In this document: positions 33,364 through 42,658 of the stretch, one piece after another
How the letters are laid out: the number at the start of each line of letters is the position of its first letter
Position numbering within the stretch: the stretch's first letter is position 1
Assembly: GCF_900115705.1 (NCBI RefSeq)
Contig: NZ_FOXL01000005.1
Coordinates: forward strand, 290,454-354,453
DNA from: Frateuria terrea
GTDB lineage: Bacteria > Pseudomonadota > Gammaproteobacteria > Xanthomonadales > Rhodanobacteraceae
DNA length: 64,000 nucleotides
Reading direction: 5' to 3'
The notes under the pieces: model-generated
Told to the model about the DNA's origin: nothing
The model's input: only the letters and a program-made list of their open reading frames with translations
The model's database searches: none
Translations under genes and position numbers: made by a program

Positions 33364-35058
33364 TCAATGGCCGGACGGCTTGGGCTTGAGCGCGTTTTGC
33401 AGCAGGCTGTCGAGCATGTCCTTTCCGTTACTGGCCGGCTGGCGCGTGGCCGGCTTGGCGCCGGTGCCTCGCGTACCCGCCTCCAGCAGCCCCGCCGCGG
33501 CGCCCGGATCGAGCTTGAAGCTGGGTGCGCTGGCAGTGCCGCCGACATGCACGCCCACGCCGTTGGTGCTCATGCCCTTGATCAGGCCGCCCAGCGCGCC
33601 AGCCGCCTTGGAGCTACCCAGCAACCCGGCCAGGCCCTTGCCGGCCTGGCCGGCCCCCGTCACGCCTTCATCAAGCTTCACCAGCATGCGGAAATCGAGC
33701 GCGCCGTCGGCGGCCATGCGGCCCTTGCCTGTGAAGCTGCCCAGCTGAGCGATCTGCGCCTTGGCCGGATCGGCGTCGATGCCCCTGGGCGAGATGGTGA
33801 GCATTGCCTCGGCGTGGCGGATCACCGTGTCCTTCGGCGCGCTGATACCGGCCAGTGCCAGCGCACCACCGAGCTTGGCGCCCAGGCTGTAGCCAGCCAG
33901 GCGCGTGTCGTCGAGCGAGACCGGGCCATGGATGACCAGTGCATCGAGCGGCCCGCGCACCGTAAGGTCGATGCTCGCGGTACCGCCGGCCAGGCGCGAG
34001 TCCTTTGGCAGGATCACGCCGAACACCGGCAGCAGCGGCTGCAGGTCGTCGACCGGTTGCCGTTCGCCCTGCACCTTCAGATCCAGCCGCATCACCGCGG
34101 GCCGGTTGTCGAAGCTGCCGCCAATGGCCAGGCGGGCCTTGCCAGCGTGTAATTGGGTGTTGGCAAGCTGGCCGGTGCCGGCATCCAGCCGGTAGCTGGC
34201 CTGGTAGTCGATCCGCAGCGGCTGCGGCGAAGGGGCGCCGGAGGCGACCAGCTGCAGCTTGCGCGCATCGATGCGCCCGTTCGAGCGCAGCACGCCCCTG
34301 GCCGATGCGATGCGCGTGTCCAGATCGAGCACGCCACCGACACCACTGCCGCGAGCCATCAGGCCGGCGCCGACCAGGTCCAGGTCGTGCATCGCCAGGT
34401 GCGCGTCGATCGGCGTCGCCACTGCGTTGCCCGCCAGCCATGGACCCAGCTTGCCGTCCAGCGCCAGCGTGCCGCCGCCAGCGACGTCGGCCTTGAGCGC
34501 GAACGGGAAGGCCGCCTGCGTGCCGAGACGGTCGGCGCTGAGCTGCACGTGGTCGTACACCTTGCGGTCGCCCGCCATGCGGGTGAGCTCGATGCGGCCG
34601 TCGTCGATGCGCAACCGGTCGACGGTGAAGCCTGCCGGCGCGGTTTCCCCATGCGCAGGCGCGGATGCTGCGCCGCCGAGGCCACCGAAGTTCCAGTCGC
34701 CCTTGCGGTTCTGCGAAAGGCGCACCACCGGCTGATCGAGCGTCAGCGAGGTGACGTGCAACTGGCGGTTCACGAGCAGTGGCCACAGCCGCACGCCCAG
34801 TTCCAGCGAACGCGCGTTGATGAAGGACTGGTTGCCGAACCCGGGGGCGTCAGCGATGCGGATCTCGTCCGCCCTCAGCGAGCCGGAAAACGGCGCCAGG
34901 TGCAGTTCGCCGATGCTCACCTCGCGCCCGAGCGCCTTGCCCAGCGAGGCCTGGATCTGCGGACGGAAGTGGTTGACGTCCACCAGCAGCAGCGCGGCGA
35001 CCCCGAGCCCGACCAGGGCCAGCACGGCAACGATCAATCCCAGCAGCAGACGTTTCAT
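33364..35058 (-). CDS. AsmA-family envelope protein
   Basis: A 564-residue protein. ATG 35058 starts an uncleaved N-terminal membrane anchor (MKRLLLGLIVAVLALVGLGVAALL) followed by DVNHFRPQIQASLGKALGREVSIGELHLAPF, the typical AsmA opening. Repeated beta-strand-rich segments fill the rest, and the C-terminal AsmA_2-like domain contains GPLDALVIHGPVSLDD and KGRMAADGALDFRM. AsmA-like proteins form periplasmic bridge-like grooves thought to move phospholipids between membranes. It precedes the GMC oxidoreductase gene in the same operon. Confidence 0.9.
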   Translation of the reverse strand: MKRLLLGLIVAVLALVGLGVAALLLVDVNHFRPQIQASLGKALGREVSIGELHLAPFSGSLRADEIRIADAPGFGNQSFINARSLELGVRLWPLLVNRQLHVTSLTLDQPVVRLSQNRKGDWNFGGLGGAASAPAHGETAPAGFTVDRLRIDDGRIELTRMAGDRKVYDHVQLSADRLGTQAAFPFALKADVAGGGTLALDGKLGPWLAGNAVATPIDAHLAMHDLDLVGAGLMARGSGVGGVLDLDTRIASARGVLRSNGRIDARKLQLVASGAPSPQPLRIDYQASYRLDAGTGQLANTQLHAGKARLAIGGSFDNRPAVMRLDLKVQGERQPVDDLQPLLPVFGVILPKDSRLAGGTASIDLTVRGPLDALVIHGPVSLDDTRLAGYSLGAKLGGALALAGISAPKDTVIRHAEAMLTISPRGIDADPAKAQIAQLGSFTGKGRMAADGALDFRMLVKLDEGVTGAGQAGKGLAGLLGSSKAAGALGGLIKGMSTNGVGVHVGGTASAPSFKLDPGAAAGLLEAGTRGTGAKPATRQPASNGKDMLDSLLQNALKPKPSGH

Positions 35059-35197
35059 CGGCGCATCCCCCGCGGAAGGTTCCCCGATACTACCCAAAGC
35101 CTGCCCCTGCTCGGACCGGGCCGCCACGCTGGCTTGAAGCGGACCGCATTGCATCGCACCGTTGAAGCCGGTGCCGGCGGCCCCACCTCCTCGATTC

Positions 35198-35356
35198 ATG
35201 GGCTGCCTTCCGGTTCCGTCGCTCTTCCTGCTCGGCTTCGGCATCGGCTACGCCGTGGATGGCGCGTCCGGCGCGCTGTGGGGCGCCGGCCTCGGGCTGG
35301 GTCTGGGACTGATCGGCGTGGGCTGGATGATCCGCCTGATGCGGGGCCGCCGTTGA
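35198..35356 (+). CDS. Small glycine-rich membrane protein
   Basis: A possible 52-residue protein from ATG 35198, consisting almost wholly of two short hydrophobic segments (SLFLLGFGIGYAVDGASGALWG and GLGLGLGLIGVGWMIRLMRG). No ribosome site is evident and no family is recognised. The hydrophobic, glycine-spaced pattern with positive residues at the C-terminus looks protein-like rather than random. Confidence 0.45.
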   Translation: MGCLPVPSLFLLGFGIGYAVDGASGALWGAGLGLGLGLIGVGWMIRLMRGRR

Positions 35357-35420
35357 ACCGGACGCAACCCACCTGCTGGCCCTGCCGTCGGCCGCGTCGT
35401 CGGACGTTGGACCGACCCGA

Positions 35421-35744
35421 ATGGAGTGTGAGGTGATCCGCGACATTGACCGCCTCAACCGTCGCCTGGACCGATTCGAGCGGCATCTGCCCCGCTGGAT
35501 TGCGCGCCCACTGCGCTGGTTGCGCGCACCCTCATCGCGTTGGGTAAGGATTCCGGTGGGCCTGCTGCTCATCGTCGGCGGCCTCTTCAGCTTCCTGCCG
35601 CTGCTGGGGCTGTGGATGCTGCCGCTGGGCCTGTTGCTGCTTGCCCAGGACCTGCCGTTCCTGCGCCGGCCCACGCGCTGGCTGCTGATCCGGCTGGAAC
35701 GCCAGTGGCTGCGCTTCAGGCGGCGCAAGCGGCGCCAGGCGTAA
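35421..35744 (+). CDS. Small two-TM membrane protein of unknown function
   Basis: A 107-residue protein. ATG 35421 is used; GTG 35433 has GGAG six bases upstream and may be the true start. A basic amphipathic N-terminus (RLNRRLDRFERHLPRWIARPLRWLR) leads into two adjacent hydrophobic segments (about 43-75, RIPVGLLLIVGGLFSFLPLLGLWMLPLGLLLL) and a basic C-terminus. The AQDLPFLRRPTRWLLIRLERQW end recurs in conserved small membrane proteins of proteobacteria without an assigned role. Confidence 0.8.
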   Translation: MECEVIRDIDRLNRRLDRFERHLPRWIARPLRWLRAPSSRWVRIPVGLLLIVGGLFSFLPLLGLWMLPLGLLLLAQDLPFLRRPTRWLLIRLERQWLRFRRRKRRQA

Positions 35745-35802
35745 GCTCCGCCCGCACAGGTACTTCAGTCGCCATTGGCGGGCGCTACGGCACTATCCGC
35801 GG

Positions 35803-36906
35803 ATGCGCCTGCGCCGACCGCCCCGCTTTGCTGTCCTGTTCGCGTTGCTCGCCCTGCTTGGCGGCTGCGCACGGCCTCACGTAGAAGCGCCGCAGCGCCG
35901 GCCGGCCGAAGTACGCGCGCAGATCGTGCGGCTGCTGCCGGCGGACACCGCCGATCGCACCGGCTGGGCGACCGACACCTATGCGGCCTTCGCCGCGCTG
36001 GACATCCCGCCGACCGACAGCAACCTCTGCGCCGCGCTCGCGGTCGCCGCGCAGGAGTCGGGCTACCATGCCGATCCGGCGGTGCCGGGGCTGGGGTCCA
36101 TCGCGCGCAGGGAGATCGACCGCCGGGCCGCGCAGCACCACGTCCCGCAGTTCCTCGTAAGCGCCGCGCTCGCCCTGAAGTCGCCCGACGGCAGGAGCTA
36201 CGGCGACCGCCTGGCTGACGTGCACACCGAGCGCCAACTGAGCCGGCTGTACGAGGACTTCATCGGCATGGTGCCGCTGGGCAAACGCCTGCTGGGCGAC
36301 GACAACCCGGTGCACACCGGCGGCCCGATGCAGGTGAGCGTGGCCTTCGCCGAGGACTACGTCGGCTCGCACGACTACCCCTATCCGATCGACGGCTCGA
36401 TCCGGCACGAGGTGTTCAGCCGCCGTGGCGGCCTGTACTTCGGCATCGCGCACCTGCTCGGTTACCCGGCCGACTATCCGCAGATGATCTACCGCTTTGC
36501 CGACTACAACGCAGGCTGGTACGCCAGCCGCAACGCGGCATTCCAGAACGCGGTGAGCGTGGCCTCGGGCATCCCGCTCGACCCGGATGGCGACCTGATC
36601 CGCTACGAGGGCGGCGTGGGTGCCACCGAGCGCGCCGTGCGCACGCTGGCCGGGCGGCTCGGCATGGAACCGGGCGAGATCCATGACGCGCTGGCACAGG
36701 GCGAGAGCCCGGACTTCGCCCGCACCGACCTGTACGCGCGGGTGTTCGAGCTGGCCAACGCCGCCGCGCGCAAGCCGCTGCCGCGCGCCATGCTGCCGCG
36801 CATCCGCCTGGAAAGCCCCAAGATCACCCGCAAGCTCACCACCGCGTGGTTCGCCAGGCGCGTCGATGGGCGCTACCAGCACTGTCTCGCGCAACTGCAC
36901 GGCTAA
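35803..36906 (+). CDS. DUF1615 lipoprotein
   Basis: A 367-residue precursor with a lipoprotein signal (MRLRRPPRFAVLFALLALLGGC, Cys22). The rest matches the DUF1615 family: TDTYAAFAALDIPPTDSNLCAALAVAAQESGYHADP, VHTGGPMQVSVAFAEDY, RRGGLYFGIAHLLGYPADYPQMIYRFADYNAGWYASRNAAFQ. The Q-E-S-x-Y and G-x-M-Q-V arrangement recalls lytic-transglycosylase-like folds, where a glutamate follows in the catalytic site, but activity has not been shown. It is probably anchored in the outer membrane. Confidence 0.88.
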   Translation: MRLRRPPRFAVLFALLALLGGCARPHVEAPQRRPAEVRAQIVRLLPADTADRTGWATDTYAAFAALDIPPTDSNLCAALAVAAQESGYHADPAVPGLGSIARREIDRRAAQHHVPQFLVSAALALKSPDGRSYGDRLADVHTERQLSRLYEDFIGMVPLGKRLLGDDNPVHTGGPMQVSVAFAEDYVGSHDYPYPIDGSIRHEVFSRRGGLYFGIAHLLGYPADYPQMIYRFADYNAGWYASRNAAFQNAVSVASGIPLDPDGDLIRYEGGVGATERAVRTLAGRLGMEPGEIHDALAQGESPDFARTDLYARVFELANAAARKPLPRAMLPRIRLESPKITRKLTTAWFARRVDGRYQHCLAQLHG

Positions 36907-36982
36907 GGGCCGGCAGCCGCTAGAAGACAGTTCACCCGTCCGCGGCGACAATTCGCGCCGCCACACCCTTCGGCCGAGCGGC

Positions 36983-39900
36983 ATGCAACGGAAACCGATC
37001 TTCTACGACCCCACCGGTCGCCGCGCCAGCCGTGTCTCGCGCCTGGGGTTGGCGTTGGCCGTCATCAGCACCCTGCTGGTGGTCAGCTGTGCGGTGAGCC
37101 TGTTCGTCGGCCCCAGCATGGGCGCGCTGCACCTGGGCCGGCGCGAGCACGGCCTGCATGCCAAGGCGGTGGCACCGCAGCTGGTGCGCCCGGCCGAGAG
37201 GCTCGCCGCCGAGGTGCGCACGCGCGAGCGTCAGCTGCGCCGCCACGCGGCCGACAACCGCAGCGGGCTGGCGCGCACGCCGCCGCCCTCGCTCGACCGC
37301 CCAACCAACCGGCCGCTGGCGATCGGCTTCTACGTCAACTGGGACGACAGCAGCTACCCCGCGCTCAAGCGCGCGCTGCCGCAACTGGACTGGGTGATCC
37401 CGTCGTGGCTGAGCGTGAGCGGGCCGACGATGGCGCTGCACACCTCGATCGATCCGAAGGCGCTCGACCTGATTCGCCGCAGCAAGCCCTCGATGCCGAT
37501 CCTGCCGCTGCTGCAGAATGCGGTCGACGGGCAATGGGACGGCCCGGGCCTGGCCCGCCTGCTCGCCGACCCGGCACGCCGGCACCAGCGCATCAGCGAG
37601 ATCGTCGGTTTCCTCGCCGCCTACCATTTCCAGGGCGTCACCATCGACTTCGAGGAAGTGCCCGCCACGTCGCAGGCCGATCTGAAGACCTTCCTCGGCG
37701 AGCTGGCCGATGCGTTCGAACCGCACGGCTGGGGCATCGTCCTGTCGGTGCCGTTCGACGACGCGGACTGGGACTACAAGGGCTACGCCGACCTGGTCGA
37801 CTTCGAGTTGCTGATGGCCTACGACCAGCACTGGGCCGGCAAGGATCCGGGCAGCATCGCCGGCGAGGACTGGTTCGAGCAGACGCTGGCCAAGCGCATG
37901 AAGCAGCTCGACCCGGACCAGACCCTGATTGCGCTGGGCAGCTACGGCTACGACTGGGCGAGCGGCCAGAACGCCGAGGCGCTCACCTTCCAGGACGCGA
38001 TGGACCGTGCCAGCGACGCGCAGGCCACGATCGAGTTCGATCCGGACAGCGAGAACCCGCACTACGCCTACAGCGAGGACGACGGCACTGCGCACCAGGT
38101 GTGGTTCCTCGACGGGGCGACCGCCTACAACCAGGTGCACGCCGCCGACGACTACAAGCCGTGGGGCTACGCGTTGTGGCGCCTGGGTTCGGAAGACCCG
38201 ACCGTGTGGTCGGTACTCGGCCGTCCCTACGGTTCGCCCGCTCCGGCGGAGCTCTCGACCATCGCCGCCGGCCAGGACATCGACATCGAAGGCCAGGGCG
38301 AGGTGCTGCAGATCGCCTCCTCGCCCTCGCCTGGCGCACGCACCGTCAAGGTGGACAAGGACGAGGGCAGCATCGAGGACGAACACTACACGGCGCTGCC
38401 GGGCTCGTACGTGATCCAGCGCGTCGGCACCGCGCCACGCGAGATCGCGCTGACCTTCGACGACGGCCCGGATCCGGAATGGACCCCGCAGATCCTGGAC
38501 ATCCTCAAGGCCAGGCACGTGCCGGCGACCTTCTTCGTCATCGGCGAGAACGCCGAGATGTCGCCCGGGCTGGTACAGCGGGAAATCGAGGAAGGCCACG
38601 ACGTCGGCAACCACACGTTCACCCACCCCAACCTAGGTGAAATGCCGCCGGGGCTGGTGTCGCTCGAGCTCAACGCGACACAGCGGCTTTTCGAAGCACT
38701 CACCGGACGCTCGATGCGCCTGTTCCGCGCGCCGTACTTCGGCGACGCCGAGCCGACCACGGCCGACGAGCTGGCGCCGATCGAGGTGGCGCAGCGGCTG
38801 GGCTACATCGCGGTGGGCCTGCACATCGATCCGGACGACTGGCAGCGGCTGCCCGCCGAGCAGGTGGTCGCCAGCGTGCTCGCGCAGGTGGCACACCAGA
38901 GCCCGGACCGGCAGAGCCGCGTGGTGCTGCTGCACGATGGTGGCGGCGATCGCTCGCAGACCGTGGCGGCGCTGCCGCGGATCATCGACGGGCTGCGCGC
39001 GCAGGGCTACCGGTTCGTCACCGTCTCGCAGTTGGCCGGACTGACCCGCGACCAGGCGATGCCGCCGCTGCCGCCCGGTTCGCTGGCGCGCTGGGCCGAC
39101 CGTTCGGTATTCCTCACGGTCGGCTGGTTCGGGCACTTCCTGCGCCTGCTGTTCATCACCGCGGTGCTGCTGGGGGTGGCACGGTTGCTGGTGCTCGGTG
39201 GCCTGGCGATCGTCAACTGGATGGCCGACCGGCGCCGCCACGTGCCCGCGACCGAGGTCGCGCCGCGCGTCTCTGTGCTGATTCCTGCCTACAACGAGGA
39301 AAAGGTCATCGCCAGCTCGATCCGGCGCATCCTCCACAGCCGGCACGCCGACCTGGAAGTGGTGGTGGTCGACGACGGCTCGACCGATGACACCGCCGCC
39401 GTGGTCGCCAGCGAATTTGCCGACGAGCCGCGCGTGAAGCTGATCCGTATCCCCAACGGCGGCAAGGCCAACGCGGTGAATACCGCGCTGCGCGCCTCGC
39501 ACGGCGAGGTGGTGGTGGCGCTCGATGCCGATACCCAGTTCGAACCGCATACCATCGCGCGGCTGGTGCGCTGGTTCGCCGATCCGTCCGTGGGCGCGGT
39601 GGCCGGCAACGCCAAGGTCGGCAACCGGGTCAACCTGATCACCCTGTGGCAGGCGCTGGAGTACATCACCGCGCAGAACCTGGAACGTCGCGCGCTGGCC
39701 GCGCTGGGCACGATCACCGTGGTACCCGGCGCGGTCGGCGCCTGGCGCCGCGCGGCACTGGAAGCGCTCGGCGGTTTCCCCGGCGACACCCTGGCCGAGG
39801 ACCAGGACCTCACGCTGGCAGTGCAGATGGCCGGCTACCGCGCGCTGTTCGACAGCACCGCGGTGGCCTGGACGGAGGCACCCGATACCGTCAGCGGCCT

Positions 39901-40387
39901 CGCCCGGCAACGCTTCCGCTGGGCCTTCGGCACGCTGCAGTGCCTGTGGAAGTACCGCAGCGCCACGTTCAACCCGCGCTTCGGCGCGCTCGGGCTGGTC
40001 GCGCTGCCGCAGGTGTGGTTGTTCCAGATCGTGTTCTCGGTCGCCTCGCCCCTGGTCGACCTGCTGATGCTCTGGCAGCTGGTCGCCACCGGCCTGGACT
40101 ACCTGCAGCACCGGGCCCAGTTCGACTACGTCAATCTCGAGAAGATGGCGATGTTCTACGCCGTGTTCATGGCCGTCGACCTCGCCGCGGGCGTGCTCGC
40201 CTTCGCGATGGAAAAGAAGGAGAAGTGGAGCCTGCTGTGGTGGCTGGTACTGCAGCGCTTCGGCTATCGGCAGCTGATGTATTACGTGGTCGTGCGTTCG
40301 GTCTGGACGGCCATCCGCGGCCCGTCGGTGGGCTGGGGCAAGCAGGAACGCAAGGCCACGGTGCAGGCCGCGGACGGGCACGACTAG
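36983..40387 (+). CDS. Trimodular polysaccharide protein: GH18-like + NodB deacetylase + GT2 synthase
   Basis: A 1134-residue membrane protein; ATG 36983 sits after the DUF1615 stop, and the open frame upstream is its shadow. A membrane anchor (about 20-43) is followed by a GH18-like barrel (about 110-415) with IGFYVNWDD and the catalytic-type GVTIDFEE (218-225, Glu224). A NodB carbohydrate-deacetylase domain (about 485-690) has TFDDGPD (491-497) and HTFTH (544-548). Two or three membrane spans (about 712-747) lead to a GT2 domain with VVVDDGS, DAD (848-850), AEDQD (938-942) and the processivity motif QRFRW (976-980), then more spans. It could polymerise, deacetylate and trim a GlcNAc-type polymer. 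Confidence 0.93.
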   Translation: MQRKPIFYDPTGRRASRVSRLGLALAVISTLLVVSCAVSLFVGPSMGALHLGRREHGLHAKAVAPQLVRPAERLAAEVRTRERQLRRHAADNRSGLARTPPPSLDRPTNRPLAIGFYVNWDDSSYPALKRALPQLDWVIPSWLSVSGPTMALHTSIDPKALDLIRRSKPSMPILPLLQNAVDGQWDGPGLARLLADPARRHQRISEIVGFLAAYHFQGVTIDFEEVPATSQADLKTFLGELADAFEPHGWGIVLSVPFDDADWDYKGYADLVDFELLMAYDQHWAGKDPGSIAGEDWFEQTLAKRMKQLDPDQTLIALGSYGYDWASGQNAEALTFQDAMDRASDAQATIEFDPDSENPHYAYSEDDGTAHQVWFLDGATAYNQVHAADDYKPWGYALWRLGSEDPTVWSVLGRPYGSPAPAELSTIAAGQDIDIEGQGEVLQIASSPSPGARTVKVDKDEGSIEDEHYTALPGSYVIQRVGTAPREIALTFDDGPDPEWTPQILDILKARHVPATFFVIGENAEMSPGLVQREIEEGHDVGNHTFTHPNLGEMPPGLVSLELNATQRLFEALTGRSMRLFRAPYFGDAEPTTADELAPIEVAQRLGYIAVGLHIDPDDWQRLPAEQVVASVLAQVAHQSPDRQSRVVLLHDGGGDRSQTVAALPRIIDGLRAQGYRFVTVSQLAGLTRDQAMPPLPPGSLARWADRSVFLTVGWFGHFLRLLFITAVLLGVARLLVLGGLAIVNWMADRRRHVPATEVAPRVSVLIPAYNEEKVIASSIRRILHSRHADLEVVVVDDGSTDDTAAVVASEFADEPRVKLIRIPNGGKANAVNTALRASHGEVVVALDADTQFEPHTIARLVRWFADPSVGAVAGNAKVGNRVNLITLWQALEYITAQNLERRALAALGTITVVPGAVGAWRRAALEALGGFPGDTLAEDQDLTLAVQMAGYRALFDSTAVAWTEAPDTVSGLARQRFRWAFGTLQCLWKYRSATFNPRFGALGLVALPQVWLFQIVFSVASPLVDLLMLWQLVATGLDYLQHRAQFDYVNLEKMAMFYAVFMAVDLAAGVLAFAMEKKEKWSLLWWLVLQRFGYRQLMYYVVVRSVWTAIRGPSVGWGKQERKATVQAADGHD

Positions 40388-40459
40388 CTCACGGCGGCCC
40401 GGCGTGCCGGGAAACAACCGTCCAGGCAACCGCGAGGAAAGGCGCGCAAGCAGAGCGCC

Positions 40460-40939
40460 TCAACCCGGTGGCAGGTCCATGGGCACGGCCATCCCGCGCT
40501 TGATGGTGCCCAGCGCCACACGCGTGTGGAAGCGGCGCACGTTCGGGTTCTCGCTGACCATCCGTTGCATCAGCGCTTCGTATTGCTCGACGTCACGGGC
40601 GCTAAGGACAAGCACATAGTCGTCCTCGCCGGTGACGTACCAGGCCTCCTGGATCGCCGGCTCCGCGCCGATCCACTGCTTGAGCCGCACCAGCAGCTCG
40701 GGACGCTCGCGCTCCACTTCCACATCGACGATCACGGTCAACGGCCGGCCCACGCTCCTGGGATCGACCACCGTCACCTCGGCGGTGATCACCGCTTCCT
40801 CCCGCAGCCGAGCGATCCGCCGCTGCACCGCCGAGGCGGACAGACCGATCTGCGTGCCGATCATTTCAGCCGAACGGCGGGTATCGGCCTGCAGGATGGC
40901 GAGAATACGGCGGTCGAATTTGTCCAGCTCGATGAGCAT
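40460..40939 (-). CDS. Lrp/AsnC-family transcriptional regulator
   Basis: A 159-residue regulator if it starts at ATG 40939 (MLIELDKFDRRILAILQ, the usual opening); ATG 40975 would add 12 residues and neither has a strong ribosome site. The N-terminal helix-turn-helix reads MIGTQIGLSASAVQRRIARLREEAVI, and the C-terminal RAM domain begins TVIVDVEVERERPELLVRLKQWIG and contains YVTGEDDYVLVL. It is divergent from a threonine-dehydratase-like gene, which it probably controls in response to an amino acid. The effector is unknown. Confidence 0.93.
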   Translation of the reverse strand: MLIELDKFDRRILAILQADTRRSAEMIGTQIGLSASAVQRRIARLREEAVITAEVTVVDPRSVGRPLTVIVDVEVERERPELLVRLKQWIGAEPAIQEAWYVTGEDDYVLVLSARDVEQYEALMQRMVSENPNVRRFHTRVALGTIKRGMAVPMDLPPG

Positions 40940-41054
40940 CGGGCGCACCAGTCGTAGATCGGGGAGAAAGCGCATTTTGCAGGTCGTCGACGCGGCTACG
41001 CCGCGCGGGCGGACCCTAGCATAGGAAACCGTCTTCCCCACTCGGCAACCTCCC

Positions 41055-42008
41055 ATGGACGCCATCCCCAGCTTCAGCCGGATTCTCGGGGCCGCACGGC
41101 ATATCGACCCGGTGTTCCTGCGGTCACCGGTTGCGAGTGACGGCACGCTCGACGCCCTGCTGGGCTGCCAGTTGCGAGCCAAGGTCGAACTGGCCAATCC
41201 GGTCGGCTCGTTCAAGGGACGCGGCACCGAGCTGTTCTGCGCTACCGCGCTCGATGCGGGCGAAGCGATCTGCTGCGCCTCGGCGGGCAACTTCGGCCAG
41301 GGCCTTGCTCGCGCCGCCACCGCTCGAGGCCATGCCTGCACCGTGTTCGCGGCTGAACGAGCCAATCCGGTGAAGCTCGATGCGATGCGCCGCTTCGGCG
41401 CTGATGTCCGACTGGCCGGTCACGACTTCGATGCCGCCAAGCATGCGGCCCGCCAATACGCCGTCGCGCATGGCCTGCTTTTCGTCGAAGACGGCGCGGA
41501 GGCCGCGATCGCCGAGGGCGCCGGCACGATCGCGCTGGAGCTCCTGCGCGAAGGCGCCTTCGACGCGATCGTCATACCGGTCGGCAACGGAGCCTTGCTT
41601 GCCGGCATCGGCACGGTGCTGCGCCGGCTTGCGCCGGCCGTGGAAATCGTCGCGGTAGTGGCCGGTGGCGCACCAGCGATGAAGCTCTCGATCGAGGCAG
41701 GTCGATCGATTTCCACGGAGCAAGCCGACACGATCGCCGACGGCATCGCCGTGCGCGCCCCCATCGCCTCGACGCTCCACTACCTGCGCGGCTGCTGCGA
41801 CGCGATCGTCGACGTTTCCGAGCCGCAGATCGTGCAGGCCATGCGGCTGGTCCACCGGCACCTGGGCCATGTCGTCGAACCCGCCGGCGCCGTGGGCGTG
41901 GCCGCCGTGCTGGCCGAGCCGGCGCGCTACACGGGACGGCGGGTGAGCACCGTGCTCAGTGGCGGAAACATTTCCGGCCCGATGCGCGAACGCCTGCTCG
42001 CAGCTTGA
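41055..42008 (+). CDS. PLP-dependent threonine/serine dehydratase-like enzyme
   Basis: A 317-residue fold-type II PLP enzyme. The cofactor lysine is Lys54 in VGSFKGRGTEL, the phosphate loop appears as VGNGALLAGIG, and the C-terminal serine/glycine stretch reads LSGGNISG. It lacks a regulatory ACT domain, so it is of the catabolic type. It probably deaminates threonine or serine to a 2-oxo acid and ammonia, though related enzymes act on other hydroxyamino acids or as racemases. A divergent Lrp-type regulator gene suggests amino-acid-responsive control. Confidence 0.9.
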   Translation: MDAIPSFSRILGAARHIDPVFLRSPVASDGTLDALLGCQLRAKVELANPVGSFKGRGTELFCATALDAGEAICCASAGNFGQGLARAATARGHACTVFAAERANPVKLDAMRRFGADVRLAGHDFDAAKHAARQYAVAHGLLFVEDGAEAAIAEGAGTIALELLREGAFDAIVIPVGNGALLAGIGTVLRRLAPAVEIVAVVAGGAPAMKLSIEAGRSISTEQADTIADGIAVRAPIASTLHYLRGCCDAIVDVSEPQIVQAMRLVHRHLGHVVEPAGAVGVAAVLAEPARYTGRRVSTVLSGGNISGPMRERLLAA

Positions 42009-42043
42009 TCCCGCTTTCCCGCTCCATTTCGCAGAGGCTTGCC

Positions 42044-42658
42044 ATGAAACTGCTCTACCAGAGCCACTCGCCGTATGCCCGCAAGGTGTTGGTCGCAGCC
42101 CACGAAGTGGGCCTGGCCGGCCGCATCGAGGTGATCCATCACGAAACCAGCCCGACTCGTCGCAACGAAGAGGTCTTCGCGCTCAACCCGCTCGGCAAGG
42201 TGCCGGTGCTGATCGACCAGGACCAGGTGCTGTTCGACTCCAACGTCATCTGCGAGTACCTCGACGGTCTCCACGACGGCCCGAAGCTGATCGCGGCCAC
42301 CGCGACCGCACGCTACCGCACGCTGCGCCTGCAGTCGCTCGCCCAAGGCATGGCCGACGCGGGCATTGCCGTACGCTGGGAAACCGAGCGCCGGCCCGAA
42401 GCCGTGCGCTGGGCACCGCTACGCGATGGCCAGCTGGAAAAGATCGCCGCTGCTTGCGACTACCTGGAAGCGGAACTGGCCACTCCCCTGGCGCCCGATC
42501 TCGGCGCGATTGCGTTGGCGACTGCCCTGAGCTGGCTCGAATTCCGCGGCGTATACGCCTTCCAGCCCGGCCGGCCACGCCTGACGGCATGGTACGAAAA
42601 CTTCAGCGTCCGTCCGTCGATGCTCGCCACGGCCCTGCGCGGCAACACCTGCGACTGA
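42044..42658 (+). CDS. Glutathione S-transferase family protein
   Basis: A 204-residue protein. ATG 42044 gives MKLLYQSHSPYARKVLVAAHE, the thioredoxin-like N-terminal domain with the SPYxRK active-site motif. NPLGKVPVLIDQDQVLFDSNVICEYLD is the glutathione-binding part with the conserved cis-proline and Asp-Ser. The C-terminal helical domain ends FSVRPSMLATALRGNTCD, which recalls the proteobacterial YibF type. The substrate is not known. It follows the dehydratase by 35 bases and is probably co-transcribed. Confidence 0.93.
   Translation: MKLLYQSHSPYARKVLVAAHEVGLAGRIEVIHHETSPTRRNEEVFALNPLGKVPVLIDQDQVLFDSNVICEYLDGLHDGPKLIAATATARYRTLRLQSLAQGMADAGIAVRWETERRPEAVRWAPLRDGQLEKIAAACDYLEAELATPLAPDLGAIALATALSWLEFRGVYAFQPGRPRLTAWYENFSVRPSMLATALRGNTCD

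Noticed and set aside
31640-33748. Plus-strand frame of about 700 codons opposite the GMC oxidoreductase
   Set aside because: The minus strand has an intact FAD enzyme; the plus translation has no motif.
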